NCBI RefSeq assembly: GCF_002356335.1
Contig: NZ_AP018165.1
Location: forward strand, 3,906,001-3,970,000
Origin: [Mycobacterium] stephanolepidis
GTDB taxonomy: Bacteria > Actinomycetota > Actinomycetes > Mycobacteriales > Mycobacteriaceae
Direction: 5' to 3'
Length of the DNA stretch: 64,000 bases
How positions within the stretch are numbered: the first letter of the stretch is position 1; each line of letters starts with the position of its first letter. Both the position numbers and the translations under genes were made by a program. This document shows positions 10,690 to 19,567 of this stretch, piece by piece. The notes beneath the pieces were generated by a model. That model was not told where the DNA came from. It ran no database searches and saw only the letters and a list, made by a program, of their open reading frames with translations.

Positions 10690-11229
10690 CTAGGCCGCAG
10701 GTGCCGGCGCGACCGCCAGGGCATTGCCCTTGATGACATAGAAGAGCGTGCCCTGTTCGGTCTGCGCCCTGATCAGGCCCGGTCCGGCAGCCTCAGGATG
10801 CCCGTCGACCACGCCGACACGCGACAACTTGGGGTTGGTGCCCACCGCGTGCCAGATCGCCCATTTTCCGTCCTTGACGCGCGCATCCACCTGAACCAGC
10901 AGATCGTCACGCCCGTCCTGGTCGATGTCGAGCAGCTCGACATCGGCGTTGCCGAGGAAGCCCTTGAAGGGCTCGGAGATCGTCTGCACGACCTTCCCAT
11001 CCGCAGCACGCACTGTGACGGTGGTGGTTGCCCCTTCGGGCTGAGGTGTGCTGCTCGTCTCGAAGCGCAGCCCCAGCTGATCAGTGGACTGCAGTACCCC
11101 GGGATCCGCGCCGGCCACACCGGGAAGCGCCACAAGCGCCAGCGCTGCGAGCGCCGCGACGCCGGTGGTGCGCAACCGCACCTTGCTGATTTCTCGTCGA
11201 CCCTGCGAGACCTGCATCGGTGTGTCCAT
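10690..11229 (-). CDS. Exported protein with D-x-D-x-D calcium-type loop
   Basis: 179 residues. A basic N-terminus and TTGVAALAALALVALPGVAGA-DP form a signal peptide. The mature domain carries ELLDIDQDGRDDLLVQVDARVKDGKWAIWH, the same acidic loop as the two lipoproteins at 1048-3442 (LDRDGRDELIVV...VWRV), which suggests a shared FG-GAP/VCBS-like fold. There is no lipobox, so it is probably secreted. Starts at 11229, 11217 and a GTG nearer the signal peptide are all possible; the longest is given. Function unknown. Confidence 0.7.
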   Translation of the reverse strand: MDTPMQVSQGRREISKVRLRTTGVAALAALALVALPGVAGADPGVLQSTDQLGLRFETSSTPQPEGATTTVTVRAADGKVVQTISEPFKGFLGNADVELLDIDQDGRDDLLVQVDARVKDGKWAIWHAVGTNPKLSRVGVVDGHPEAAGPGLIRAQTEQGTLFYVIKGNALAVAPAPAA

Positions 11230-11232
11230 TCG

Positions 11233-11454
11233 TCATATTTGCTCAGACATGATTTCTTCGACCCCTCTCGCTAACCAACCCTCCAGATCAGCGAGTTTGT
11301 CGAGCCACTGCCGGACTATCAGCAATGTGGCCTCACAAAGGTATACCAGCTGGACCGCCGCCGCTAACTCAGCCATTCGTTGGGAGATGCGCAACACTGC
11401 GCAGAGAACTCCAGCACAGGCCACAGCCCCGCAAGGTTCCCGACCCGCTGACAC
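11233..11454 (-). CDS. Possible small helical protein (weak)
   Basis: A 73-codon frame (shorter product of 46 residues if it starts at MAELAAAVQL) that ends three bases before the exported-protein start. The C-terminal 45 residues are amphipathic and leucine-rich (LVYLCEATLLIVRQWLDKLADLEGWLARGVEE), more protein-like than a shadow frame, and no larger gene opposes it. No homology is recognised. It could be a real leader or small gene, or chance. Confidence 0.3.
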   Translation of the reverse strand: MSAGREPCGAVACAGVLCAVLRISQRMAELAAAVQLVYLCEATLLIVRQWLDKLADLEGWLARGVEEIMSEQI

Positions 11455-11627
11455 ACACCAGGCGCTGAATCGATAGCAAAGTGTCCGGCTACCCGGACCG
11501 GAATCAGCAGGGGCGGGAGCGCCGGTTCATCGGAACTCGCTGGCACAGCAGCGAAGGTTGCTGAGCCGGAATCGGACGCACCGCCGAAGGCGCTCCGGGA
11601 CACCACCGGTGACGGCGCGCGCGTCAC
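11455..11627. other. Intergenic, nothing recognised
   Basis: Together with 11230-11454 this makes a roughly 400-base stretch without a confident gene, between the acyltransferase stop and the exported protein. No terminator-like hairpin or clear promoter pair was found by eye. Confidence 0.5.
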
Positions 11628-13643
11628 TCACGGGCGGGCGCGTTCAGCGATGAGACGCGCGAATTCCGGCTGCAGCCGTTGAGCTTCGCCCACGGTGATA
11701 TGTCCGCCGTCGCGCGCCACCCACCGAGAATCGATGTTGGTGCGACATACGCCATCCGGACAGACCGCCGGCCCCAGGTCGATGGTGGACACCCCCAAGA
11801 GCCCAACGGCGGCTCGCTGCTCGGCGACGGCAGCCGTGTTCTGCTGGCGCTGAACTTCTGCCAGCGCCTCGGAGCGACCGCAGCGGGAGGGCGACAACCA
11901 GACCTCGTACCCCGGGCACTTGTACAGATCCCAGTTCACGAAATGCGGCAGGGTATTCACCACCACGACGGGGACACGCGCCGCCGACAGCTTCTGCAAC
12001 ACCGCGGCCATGCCCACCTGCCACAACCGGCCCTTACCGGCGTCGTCCTCAATCCACTCCTGTGTATCCGGAAGCCGGAACCGCACATGTTGATCGGCCA
12101 GGAAGTAGTCACTGGAGGCGGAAGCGATCACCACCAGGCCCGGCTGGACGTCTGCCAACGCACTCGTCCAACGCTGTACGAAGTCGGTGCAGCCGGGCGG
12201 CGAAGGATCCAGCACGAGCTCCACGAAAGGGCAGGCGGCGTTTGTCGCGAGAAGCATCGACCGGTTTTGCTGCGTCGCCGCCGGGACGAGTGCCTCGGCG
12301 AACTGTCCGGCATTGGAATCGCCGACGAGGACGACCGACCGCGAATCGACATCCGCGCCTTGGGGCCACAGACAGTCCAGACGGGTCTTTTCGGCATCCG
12401 GCATGTTGCCGACGCACCCTCTGCCGACATCCAGATGGGCGGCCCGCTGCGCACGCGCGTCGCGAATCGCCGGTGTGGCTATCTGCGCGGCGCCGAATGT
12501 CACGGCCGAAACGAAGACCGCCACGCCGACCGACGCCACCGCGAGCCGCGGCGCGCGAAGATCCGCGAACTTCCGCCCCGTTCGGATCGGGTCTTCGACA
12601 TACCTTTTCGACAACCAGGCCGGAAGCAACGACAGCACGCCCACGCAGGGCACCAGCCACCGATGCTCGGCGCCGAGCAGGTTGTTGGCGAAAACGATGA
12701 GCGGCCAGTGCCACAGGTACCAGCTGTAGGACAGATCGCCGATCCACTGCATCGGCGCCGATGACAGCAGCCGGCCGATGGGCTGGCGCGACGGCACGGT
12801 CCCCGCGATGATCAGCAGGCCTGAGCCCAGCACCGGGACCAGCGCATTGATTCCCGGAAACGGGTCTGCCGCCGATATCGCAACGGCCCCCCAGGTGACA
12901 CCGACCGCGCCGAGCACCGCTGTCGGTAAGGCGGCTCGAGCACCCCATCGGCGTATCCGGCTCTCCTCCACTGCGATCAGCGCACCGACACCGAACTCCC
13001 ACGCGCGCGTGGGCGAGCTGTAGAACGAGAAGGCCGCATTGTGCGCATGGAACGGGAGACCATCGCCGGCCGTCAGGTAGATCGCGAGCAGCAGCGATGC
13101 CACCGACAGCGCCAGAAGCAGCGAGAAGGTCACCATCAAGCGACGTGCCCGCCGACAGGTCGCCACATAGGCGGCGAACGCCATCACCGCCGGGAAGATG
13201 AGATAGAACTGCTCCTCCACCGCCAACGACCAGGTGTGCAGGAAAGGATTCATCGCCGCCGGCGCCGCGAAGTATCCGGAGGGCTCCAGGAAAAGCACCG
13301 CGTTCGAGATGAACAGGGCCGCGGCGGCGGCCGTTCGCGCCGCGACCTGCATTGAGCCCAGCGGGCTTTGGATGACTGCGGTTACCGGCAGTACTACGAC
13401 AATCAACAGGGCAAGCGCGGGCAGCAGACGGCGTACCCGGCGCGCATAGAAGCGACGCAAGTCGATGCGGCCCGCCCGGTCGGTCTCGCGCAACAGCAGT
13501 CGGGTGATCACGAATCCGGAGATGACGAAGAAGACATCGACGCCGATGAATCCGCCCGGAACGGGCAAGCCGCTGTGATAGGCGACCACCAGCAGAACGG
13601 CTACCGCCCGCAAACCTTGAATATCTCGACGGCGGTCAACCAC
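11628..13643 (-). CDS. OafA-type membrane O-acyltransferase with SGNH domain
   Basis: 671 residues. The N-terminal acyltransferase-3 domain (about residues 5-350, roughly ten membrane helices) begins RRDIQGLRAVAVLLVVAYHSGLPVPGGFIGVDVFFVISGF, with the essential His in YHS. After a further helix near residue 370 comes an extracytoplasmic SGNH esterase-like domain. Its block I is VVLVGDSNAGQFAEAL (nucleophile Ser) and the C-terminal D-x-x-H type block is in RDGGHITVGEAQRL. This two-domain architecture (OafA, and mycobacterial relatives) transfers acyl groups from a cytoplasmic donor to surface polysaccharide or glycolipid. The acceptor here is unknown. It lies downstream of a carboxylesterase lipoprotein on the same strand (48-base gap). 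Confidence 0.88.
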   Translation of the reverse strand: MVDRRRDIQGLRAVAVLLVVAYHSGLPVPGGFIGVDVFFVISGFVITRLLLRETDRAGRIDLRRFYARRVRRLLPALALLIVVVLPVTAVIQSPLGSMQVAARTAAAAALFISNAVLFLEPSGYFAAPAAMNPFLHTWSLAVEEQFYLIFPAVMAFAAYVATCRRARRLMVTFSLLLALSVASLLLAIYLTAGDGLPFHAHNAAFSFYSSPTRAWEFGVGALIAVEESRIRRWGARAALPTAVLGAVGVTWGAVAISAADPFPGINALVPVLGSGLLIIAGTVPSRQPIGRLLSSAPMQWIGDLSYSWYLWHWPLIVFANNLLGAEHRWLVPCVGVLSLLPAWLSKRYVEDPIRTGRKFADLRAPRLAVASVGVAVFVSAVTFGAAQIATPAIRDARAQRAAHLDVGRGCVGNMPDAEKTRLDCLWPQGADVDSRSVVLVGDSNAGQFAEALVPAATQQNRSMLLATNAACPFVELVLDPSPPGCTDFVQRWTSALADVQPGLVVIASASSDYFLADQHVRFRLPDTQEWIEDDAGKGRLWQVGMAAVLQKLSAARVPVVVVNTLPHFVNWDLYKCPGYEVWLSPSRCGRSEALAEVQRQQNTAAVAEQRAAVGLLGVSTIDLGPAVCPDGVCRTNIDSRWVARDGGHITVGEAQRLQPEFARLIAERARP

Positions 13644-13691
13644 CGGCTGAGTCTAGATGACAAGCGTTCCCAGATCGGCGGGCAGCGGCGG

Positions 13692-15206
13692 CTACCGCCA
13701 GTAACCGCACTGATGGCTGTCGACAAAGCCCGCCATCGGTTTCGGCGCCGGTGGCGCGAGACGCAGGAATGCTCCTCCGGGCACATATTTGGGCCATTCC
13801 GGTAGACCGCCGCCGTTCGGATTCCCGGTCTTCACGAACTGTGTCCAGTACGCGATCATCTGCGCGGACAGGGCCGCAGATTCCTGGTTCAACGGTCTGG
13901 ACAGGTCGAACAGGTAACCCAATTCCGAACCGTGCGAGGCACCCAACGGCAACGGCGCGCCCTGGTACTGCTGCTCTACCGGCGCGGCGGGGTCAGCGAA
14001 TTCGTAGGCATACACCGGCGCCTTTTTTACCAGGGCCTCGGCCATATCGAGCGTCGGGCACGCGTAGCTGTTGTCGGTATCGATCGCCGCGAGTGCGGCG
14101 AGCACGTTTCCGCCGTACGCGGACAAGGGGTATCGACGTCCTAGTTCGGTGGCCCGGTCCGCGTACTTGTTTTCCAATGCACGTTGATACTCCTCGGTCC
14201 CGGGCACCGGCTTGTGCTGGTACTGCTGGGCCTCAAACACTGTGGCCTCGTTGGCGTTACTGCCGATGAGGACGGGGACGGGAGAAGCCAGACCGCTGGT
14301 GAAGGCGTCCAGTGGCGGCGCCGGAAGCTCCGGTGTCCCGGTCACCGGGCTCACCGGCAGTCCGATGCCGGTGAACTGCGGCGAATCCCGCAGGGCGTCA
14401 ACCGATAGTGCGCGCAAGCATCCGGCGGCGCCGGGACCGGCCGGGCAACCCACCTCGGCCGCATAGGCCGTGCTGTCACGGACGGCAGACGATACGGGGG
14501 CCTGCGCCTGGCACGGAGCGCTCTCCATGATGGCCGACCGGAACAGCCCGGAGGCCTTCGGCGCCACCATCAGATCGCATACCGATACGCCGCCCGCCGA
14601 TTGACCACCGATGGTTACCCGGCCGGGATCACCACCGAACGCGGCGATGTTGTCATGCACCCAGCGCAGCGCCGCCTCCTGATCCAGCAACCCGTAGTTG
14701 CCGATCACATCGGACAGGCCCGGCGCGGCCAGGAACCCCAGCGTCCCCAACCGGTAATTGATGGTGACGACGGCGATTCCGCCCTCGGCGGCCAGTTTTC
14801 GCGCGTTGTAGCCGACACCGTTGCCGGCGATGAAGGCGCCGCCGTGAATCCAGACCAGCACCGGCACCTTCCCCTGGGTGTGCCGCGGCATCGTGACGTT
14901 GAGGACCAGGCAGTCCTCGTTCTGGGTCAGATCGCTCTCGGCCCCCGGCTGCGGGCATTCGACGCCCGGGCCCGTCGCATCACGGGTGTCCGACCACGGC
15001 ACCACGGGTTCTGGCTCGGTGAATCGTCGCGCGCCAACCGGCGGCGCCGCGTACGGAATAGCGGTGAAGACACGCACCTCGTCGTCGATGTGTCCGCGCA
15101 CCGCGCCCGCACGGGTGTTGACGATCGCCGGGTCCGCAGCCGTGGTGGGACTGCATGCCGCAACGGCTGCCAGCACCACCAGCACAGCCAATAGCAACCG
15201 CGTCAT
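13692..15206 (-). CDS. Carboxylesterase type B lipoprotein
   Basis: About 504 residues from the ATG at 15206, chosen because MTRLLLAVLVVLAAVAACS gives a clean lipobox; a GTG six codons upstream also exists. It has an alpha/beta-hydrolase fold of the cholinesterase type: oxyanion motif WIHGGAF, nucleophile elbow IGGQSAGG, acid residue in GSNANEATVF, and His in GASHGSELGYLF. The N-terminal NTRAGAVRGHIDDEVRVFTAIPYAAPPVG is typical of the family. It is likely a cell-surface esterase. It is the first gene of the insert downstream of the rpsN terminator; substrate unknown. Confidence 0.88.
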   Translation of the reverse strand: MTRLLLAVLVVLAAVAACSPTTAADPAIVNTRAGAVRGHIDDEVRVFTAIPYAAPPVGARRFTEPEPVVPWSDTRDATGPGVECPQPGAESDLTQNEDCLVLNVTMPRHTQGKVPVLVWIHGGAFIAGNGVGYNARKLAAEGGIAVVTINYRLGTLGFLAAPGLSDVIGNYGLLDQEAALRWVHDNIAAFGGDPGRVTIGGQSAGGVSVCDLMVAPKASGLFRSAIMESAPCQAQAPVSSAVRDSTAYAAEVGCPAGPGAAGCLRALSVDALRDSPQFTGIGLPVSPVTGTPELPAPPLDAFTSGLASPVPVLIGSNANEATVFEAQQYQHKPVPGTEEYQRALENKYADRATELGRRYPLSAYGGNVLAALAAIDTDNSYACPTLDMAEALVKKAPVYAYEFADPAAPVEQQYQGAPLPLGASHGSELGYLFDLSRPLNQESAALSAQMIAYWTQFVKTGNPNGGGLPEWPKYVPGGAFLRLAPPAPKPMAGFVDSHQCGYWR

Positions 15207-15270
15207 GTCTCGCTTATCGGGCACGGGCGCAAGCGTAATGGCCTGAAGGTCCGGACCGCTGGAGAGACGA

Positions 15271-15305
15271 CAATAGGCCGGGACTCGATGAGTCCCGGCC
15301 TATTG
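15271..15305. terminator. Strong hairpin terminator after rpsN
   Basis: Perfect 15-base stem CAATAGGCCGGGACT, loop CGATG, complement AGTCCCGGCCTATTG. It lies immediately 3' of rpsN, marks the end of the rplN-rpsN unit, and separates it from the inserted carboxylesterase gene. Confidence 0.85.
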
Positions 15306-15314
15306 ATCAGTGGC

Positions 15315-15500
15315 TTACCAGCTGCTCTTGTGGATGCCTGGCAGCTCGCCGGCGTGTGCCATCTCCCGCAGGCAGATTCGGCACAGGCCGAACTTGCGGA
15401 ACACGGCATGCGGACGGCCACACCGGTTGCACCGGGTGTACGCGCGCACGGCGAACTTGGGCTTCTTGGCGGCCTTGTTGACCAGAGCCTTCTTTGCCAT
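15315..15500 (-). CDS. rpsZ: 30S ribosomal protein S14, zinc type
   Basis: 61 residues: [30 protein letters not shown]...[22 protein letters not shown]. Two CxxC pairs (RCNRC-type and CRIC) form a zinc ribbon, so this is the C+ short form rather than the zinc-independent paralogue (often rpsN2) that mycobacteria express under zinc starvation. It starts two bases after the rplE stop. It is often annotated rpsN or rpsN1. Confidence 0.95.
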   Translation of the reverse strand: MAKKALVNKAAKKPKFAVRAYTRCNRCGRPHAVFRKFGLCRICLREMAHAGELPGIHKSSW

Positions 15501-15501
15501 A

Positions 15502-16065
15502 TCAGTTCTCCTTGAAGGGGAAGCCGAGCTGGCGCAGCAGGGCCCGTCCCTCGTCGTCGTTGGTCGCCGAGGTGACGACGGTGATGTCCATTCCCCGCGG
15601 GCGGTCGATGGAGTCCACGTCGATCTCGTGGAACATCGACTGCTCGGTGAGACCGAAGGTGTAGTTGCCCTTGCCGTCGAACTGCTTGGGCGACAGGCCG
15701 CGGAAGTCGCGGATACGCGGCAGTGCGATGGACACGAGGCGGTCCAGGAACTCCCACATACGGTCACCGCGCAGCGTGACGCGGGCACCGATCGGCATGC
15801 CTTCACGCAGCTTGAACTGTGCGATGGACTTGCGAGCCTTACGGATCTCCGGCTTCTGGCCGGTGATCGCGGCCAGGTCGGTGACAGCGCCGTTGATGAG
15901 CTTGGCGTCACGCGCGGCGTCGCCGACACCCATGTTGACGACAACCTTCACGACGCCGGGGATCTGCATCACGTTGGCGTACTTGAACTCGTCGTTCAGC
16001 GCGGTCTTGATCTCTTCGCGGTAGCGAGTCTTCAGACGGGGCTGAGCGTTTTCGGTGGTGGTCAT
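15502..16065 (-). CDS. rplE: 50S ribosomal protein L5
   Basis: 187 residues. [46 protein letters not shown] is the conserved L5 signature; [32 protein letters not shown] and FPFKEN complete it. It binds 5S rRNA in the central protuberance. The ATG overlaps the rplX stop by one base, so it is translationally coupled. Confidence 0.97.
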   Translation of the reverse strand: MTTTENAQPRLKTRYREEIKTALNDEFKYANVMQIPGVVKVVVNMGVGDAARDAKLINGAVTDLAAITGQKPEIRKARKSIAQFKLREGMPIGARVTLRGDRMWEFLDRLVSIALPRIRDFRGLSPKQFDGKGNYTFGLTEQSMFHEIDVDSIDRPRGMDITVVTSATNDDEGRALLRQLGFPFKEN

Positions 16066-16382
16066 CAGATGTCCTTCCCGTTGCGGCGGGAGATGCGGAC
16101 CTTCTTGCCGGTCTCTTCGTCGATGCGGTAGCCGATACGAGTGGGCTTGCCGTCGGAGTCGATCACCATCACGTTCGACACGTGGATGGCGGCCTCCTGG
16201 GTGACAATCCCACCGGACTGCGCGCCACGCTCATTTGCCGACTGTGCGGTGTGCTTCTTGATACGGTTCACGCCCTCGACGAGGACACGATTGCGCTCCG
16301 GGTAGGCCGCGATGACCTTGCCCTTGGCGCCCTTGTCCTTGCCTGCGATGACGAGAACGGTGTCGCCCTTGTGCACCTTCAT
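16065..16382 (-). CDS. rplX: 50S ribosomal protein L24
   Basis: 105 residues. [44 protein letters not shown] is the KOW-motif assembly-initiator protein L24. It directly abuts rplN (the next base after its stop) and overlaps rplE. Confidence 0.97.
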   Translation of the reverse strand: MKVHKGDTVLVIAGKDKGAKGKVIAAYPERNRVLVEGVNRIKKHTAQSANERGAQSGGIVTQEAAIHVSNVMVIDSDGKPTRIGYRIDEETGKKVRISRRNGKDI

Positions 16383-16751
16383 TTACAGCACCTCCGGGGC
16401 GAGCGAAACGATCTTCATGAACTTCTTGTCGCGAAGCTCGCGACCGACGGGCCCGAAGATGCGGGTACCACGCGGGTCATTGTCGGCCTTGATGATGACG
16501 GCGGCGTTCTCATCGAACTTGATGTAGCTGCCATCCGGGCGGCGACGCTCTTTGACGGTACGGACTATGACGGCCTTGACGACGTCACCACGCTTGACGG
16601 TGCCTCCGGGGATGGCGTCCTTGACGGTCGCCACAATGATGTCCCCGATCCCGGCGTAGCGTCGCGACGAGCCACCGAGCACGCGGATGCACAAGATTTC
16701 CTTGGCACCGGTGTTGTCGGCGACCTTCAGCCGTGACTCCTGCTGAATCAC
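16383..16751 (-). CDS. rplN: 50S ribosomal protein L14
   Basis: 122 residues, the universal length. [45 protein letters not shown] and [28 protein letters not shown] are diagnostic. It is the first gene of its unit because rpsQ is 3.8 kb away beyond three inserted genes. A promoter candidate is at 16909-16938. Confidence 0.98.
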   Translation of the reverse strand: MIQQESRLKVADNTGAKEILCIRVLGGSSRRYAGIGDIIVATVKDAIPGGTVKRGDVVKAVIVRTVKERRRPDGSYIKFDENAAVIIKADNDPRGTRIFGPVGRELRDKKFMKIVSLAPEVL

Positions 16752-16908
16752 TGGTCTCTCCTACGTGACCTGGAAGTGGATGTGTGCCGGATTCCGACCC
16801 GACACACGCGGTCATGTTGTCTTCAGGGCACGCGTCATCCCCGGGTTTTCACCTGGTGGGAATGCCTACCTGCCCCGGGGCGCACGGCACCCACAAGACA
16901 ACCGCCCT

Positions 16909-16938
16909 AGTGTAGGTGAACCCGCAGGTCGGATACAA
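16909..16938 (-). promoter_or_regulatory. SigA-like promoter for rplN-rpsN
   Basis: On the minus strand: TTGTAT (16938-16933), an 18-base spacer, then TACACT (16914-16909). The 11-base core TCACCTACACT is identical in the rpsH promoter. The leader is about 150 bases. The rest of 16752-17033 holds nothing recognised. Confidence 0.6.
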
Positions 16939-17033
16939 ATCCGAGCCGCTGCACCCGCCCCCCCTCGCCGAAACCTTGGTTCTGGCGGATTCGTCTCGCA
17001 CATTCTCGCCACAACCTCGGTCTCGACGGGCCG

Positions 17034-18380
17034 TTACCGATTGAAGGCCGAGCCTTGCTCGCGGTCCAGATAGGTATCGCCCTTGTTCTTCAGGAAGACC
17101 AGGTACACCACCAGGGACATCGCGATGCACACCGTGACGTAGGCGATGAATAGCGGCACCTGACCGTGCTCCTTGAGGGCCTGATAGATCAGTGGTGCGG
17201 TCCCGCCGAAGACCGAATTCGCCAGCGCGTAGCCCACCCCCACTCCGAGAGCGCGCACATGAGACGGAAAGAGTTCGGATTTGACCAGCGCATTGATCGA
17301 GGTGTATCCGGTCAAGATGACGTAGGCCCCGGCGACCAACAGAAACGATGCGATCGGCGACCGCGTCTGCGGCAGATACGTGATGAGGACGTATGTGTAG
17401 ACGACTCCCCCGAAGCCGAACCACAGCAGCAGCGGCTTGCGGCCCACCTTGTCGCTGATGAGTCCGCCGATGGGTTGCAGCAGCATCAGGAAGATCAGCC
17501 CCGCCAAGTTGATCCAGGTGGCGGTCATGGCCTGGTCCTTGTAGGCGGTCTTGACGATTGCCGGTGCGTTGACGCTGTAGGTGTAGAACGCGAGAGTGCC
17601 GCCCATGGTGATGAGGAAGCACAGCAGCAGCGGTTTCCAGTACCGGGTGAGCAGCTCGCGCATCGACCCGGAGCTGGTGTCGGCACCGGCCTTGATGGCC
17701 GCCAGCTGCTCCTCGCTGAGCGATTCGTCCATGGTGCGCCGCAGCCAGTACACGACGATCGCGGCCACACCTCCGACGGCAAAGGCTATACGCCAACCGA
17801 ATTCGTGAACCTGATCCTTGTCGAAGACGGTCAGAATGATCAGCAGTGTGAACTGGGCAAGCACATGACCGCCCACCAAAGTCACGTACTGGAACGACGA
17901 GAAGAATCCGCGTCGTTCACGGGTGGCCGCCTCGGACATATAGGTGGCCGAGGTGCCGTACTCGCCTCCCGTCGCGAAGCCCTGGACGAGTCTGCACAGG
18001 ATCAGCACGATGGGTGCGGCCATTCCGATGCTGGTGCGCGAGGGCACCAGCGCGATGACCATGGAGCACGCCGCCATCAGCGAGACGCTGATGGTCAACG
18101 CGGCACGGCGACCGTGCCGGTCGGCGAACCTGCCGAAGAACCACGATCCCAAAGGCCGGGTGATGAAGGTGACCGCGAAGATCGCGTACACGTAGATCGT
18201 CGAGTTCTCGTCGGTCTCATCGAAGAACTGCTTCTCGAAATACATCGCGAAGACGGTGTAGACGTAGACGTCGTACCACTCGACGAGGTTCCCGGAGGAC
18301 CCTCTGATGGTGTTCCAGATGGCGCGGCGAGTGTCGGCCCGGCCCGATGGAGTTGGCGTGTTGGTAGTCGAAACGGTCAT
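17034..18380 (-). CDS. MFS transporter, MHS (KgtP-like) family
   Basis: 448 residues with 12 predicted membrane helices; it probably imports a carboxylate by proton symport. The N-terminal NTIRGSSGNLVEWYDVYVYTVFAMYF is typical of the metabolite:H+ symporter family. RPLGSWFFGRFADRHGRRAALTISVSLMA carries the loop 2-3 motif (GxxxDRxGRR), and CRLVQGFATGGEYGTSATYMSEAA is the helix-5 signature. The overall pattern is closest to 2-oxoglutarate (KgtP), proline/betaine and shikimate permeases, so substrate is open. It lies seven bases from the end of the divergent-function cutinase gene; the cutinase is upstream on the same strand, suggesting a two-gene unit within the second ribosomal insert. Confidence 0.85.
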   Translation of the reverse strand: MTVSTTNTPTPSGRADTRRAIWNTIRGSSGNLVEWYDVYVYTVFAMYFEKQFFDETDENSTIYVYAIFAVTFITRPLGSWFFGRFADRHGRRAALTISVSLMAACSMVIALVPSRTSIGMAAPIVLILCRLVQGFATGGEYGTSATYMSEAATRERRGFFSSFQYVTLVGGHVLAQFTLLIILTVFDKDQVHEFGWRIAFAVGGVAAIVVYWLRRTMDESLSEEQLAAIKAGADTSSGSMRELLTRYWKPLLLCFLITMGGTLAFYTYSVNAPAIVKTAYKDQAMTATWINLAGLIFLMLLQPIGGLISDKVGRKPLLLWFGFGGVVYTYVLITYLPQTRSPIASFLLVAGAYVILTGYTSINALVKSELFPSHVRALGVGVGYALANSVFGGTAPLIYQALKEHGQVPLFIAYVTVCIAMSLVVYLVFLKNKGDTYLDREQGSAFNR

Positions 18381-18386
18381 GCAGGC

Positions 18387-19394
18387 TTACTGACCACCGG
18401 ATGACGGACCCGGCGGTGGGCCGTGCCGGGCAGGATCGGGCGCGGTGATGCTGCTGGTCGATGCCACCGCGGCGGGAGCGTCGGCTGCCGGACCGTCGGT
18501 CGACGGCATCATCCACGCCGGAGCCTTGCGCGTCGGCGACACCGCCACCGGCTTCGGCGTGGACGACGAGGGTTGCGGTCCCGATGTAGTGGGCGATGGC
18601 GCCGTGGTGGCAGGCGATGTCGTCGCGCTCAACGGATTGGCACTCTTGGAGGTCGACGCCGGGGCGCTCGTCGAACTGCTGCTGGGAGTCACAGCGCTAC
18701 TGCCGGCGGCCACGGCGTTGAGCCGGCCGACGACGAAGTCGGCGGCCCGGTCGGCCGATCCGTCGGACTTGTACTGCATGTGCGGGCCGAGGCCGCCGCC
18801 GGCGGGATCGCAGATCCCGTCACCGGGGTTGCAGATGTCGATGACTTTGCTACGCAGATCGTCCCGGATCTCCAGGTCCAGATTCATTCCGGCAACCTGC
18901 CAGTTTTTCGGGTTCCCGATCAATACGATTGCCGGGACGCGCTTTTCGAGGTCGGCCGGGAGCGGGTTGTTGAAGGTGAGCCCCGTTCCATTCTTGCCGA
19001 ACAGCACATCCACGACGGCCGCGCCCTGGGAGAACCCCCCAAGCACGAACTGAGTGTTCGGACAGTTTCGCGCGACCTCCTGGACATGGAAGCTCATGTC
19101 GTTGGCGCCGTCGCCGGCACGGACCCAATCAAAACTGGCCGGGTAGTTGACCGCATAGATGTCGACGCTCTTGCCCGGGAGCCGATCGACGATTTCGTCG
19201 GTGACGGCCTTGCCGACATCACCGAGGCCCGGCGAATCGTTGGTCCCGCGCGCAAAGGACACATCCACATCCGGACAGCCCGCCGCCCTGGCGATGGGAG
19301 AGCTCTCCGTGTGTGCGGTGAGCACCGCGGCGGCTGCCGCGGATACCGCGAAAATCGAAACCCCGACCGATCCACGCTTGACGTATCGGTTCAT
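18387..19394 (-). CDS. Cutinase-family secreted esterase with Pro/Ser-rich tail
   Basis: 335 residues. Signal peptide: VGVSIFAVSAAAAAVLTAHTESSPIARA-AGC. Cutinase domain about residues 38-230: CPDVDVSFARGTNDSPGLGDVG, nucleophile elbow LGGFSQGAAV, a second-half disulphide and the acid in DICNPGDGICDP, then His in GPHMQYK. Residues about 235-335 are a low-complexity Ser/Thr/Pro/Ala tail, longer than in most mycobacterial culp proteins and probably wall-spanning or glycosylated. Family members hydrolyse lipid esters at the cell envelope. It sits upstream of the MFS gene. Confidence 0.9.
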   Translation of the reverse strand: MNRYVKRGSVGVSIFAVSAAAAAVLTAHTESSPIARAAGCPDVDVSFARGTNDSPGLGDVGKAVTDEIVDRLPGKSVDIYAVNYPASFDWVRAGDGANDMSFHVQEVARNCPNTQFVLGGFSQGAAVVDVLFGKNGTGLTFNNPLPADLEKRVPAIVLIGNPKNWQVAGMNLDLEIRDDLRSKVIDICNPGDGICDPAGGGLGPHMQYKSDGSADRAADFVVGRLNAVAAGSSAVTPSSSSTSAPASTSKSANPLSATTSPATTAPSPTTSGPQPSSSTPKPVAVSPTRKAPAWMMPSTDGPAADAPAAVASTSSITAPDPARHGPPPGPSSGGQ

Positions 19395-19543
19395 TCATCC
19401 AGCGTAGACAGGTCGGCCCGCACATTTACAGAGGTTGGCGCCATCCGAAATGACTCTTACCGGGCCCTTATTCACGCCCAATCCACGTCCGGAAAGCTCG
19501 TGCGCGGATTACCCACTCAGCGGGCACCGCCGTCACCCGAAAC

Positions 19544-19557
19544 TGAAACACGTTCTA
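19544..19557. promoter_or_regulatory. KstR-consensus operator over leaderless promoter
   Basis: TGAAACACGTTCTA fits TnnAACnnGTTnnA, the established KstR (cholesterol regulon repressor) motif, at every defined base. It overlaps the first two bases of a -10-like TACTCT (19556-19561) that lies 6 bases before the GTG at 19568, so the hydrolase mRNA is probably leaderless and repressible here. The same AACACGTTCTA string occurs upstream of the SDR at 48610-48623. Confidence 0.65.
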
Positions 19558-19567
19558 CTCTTATGGC

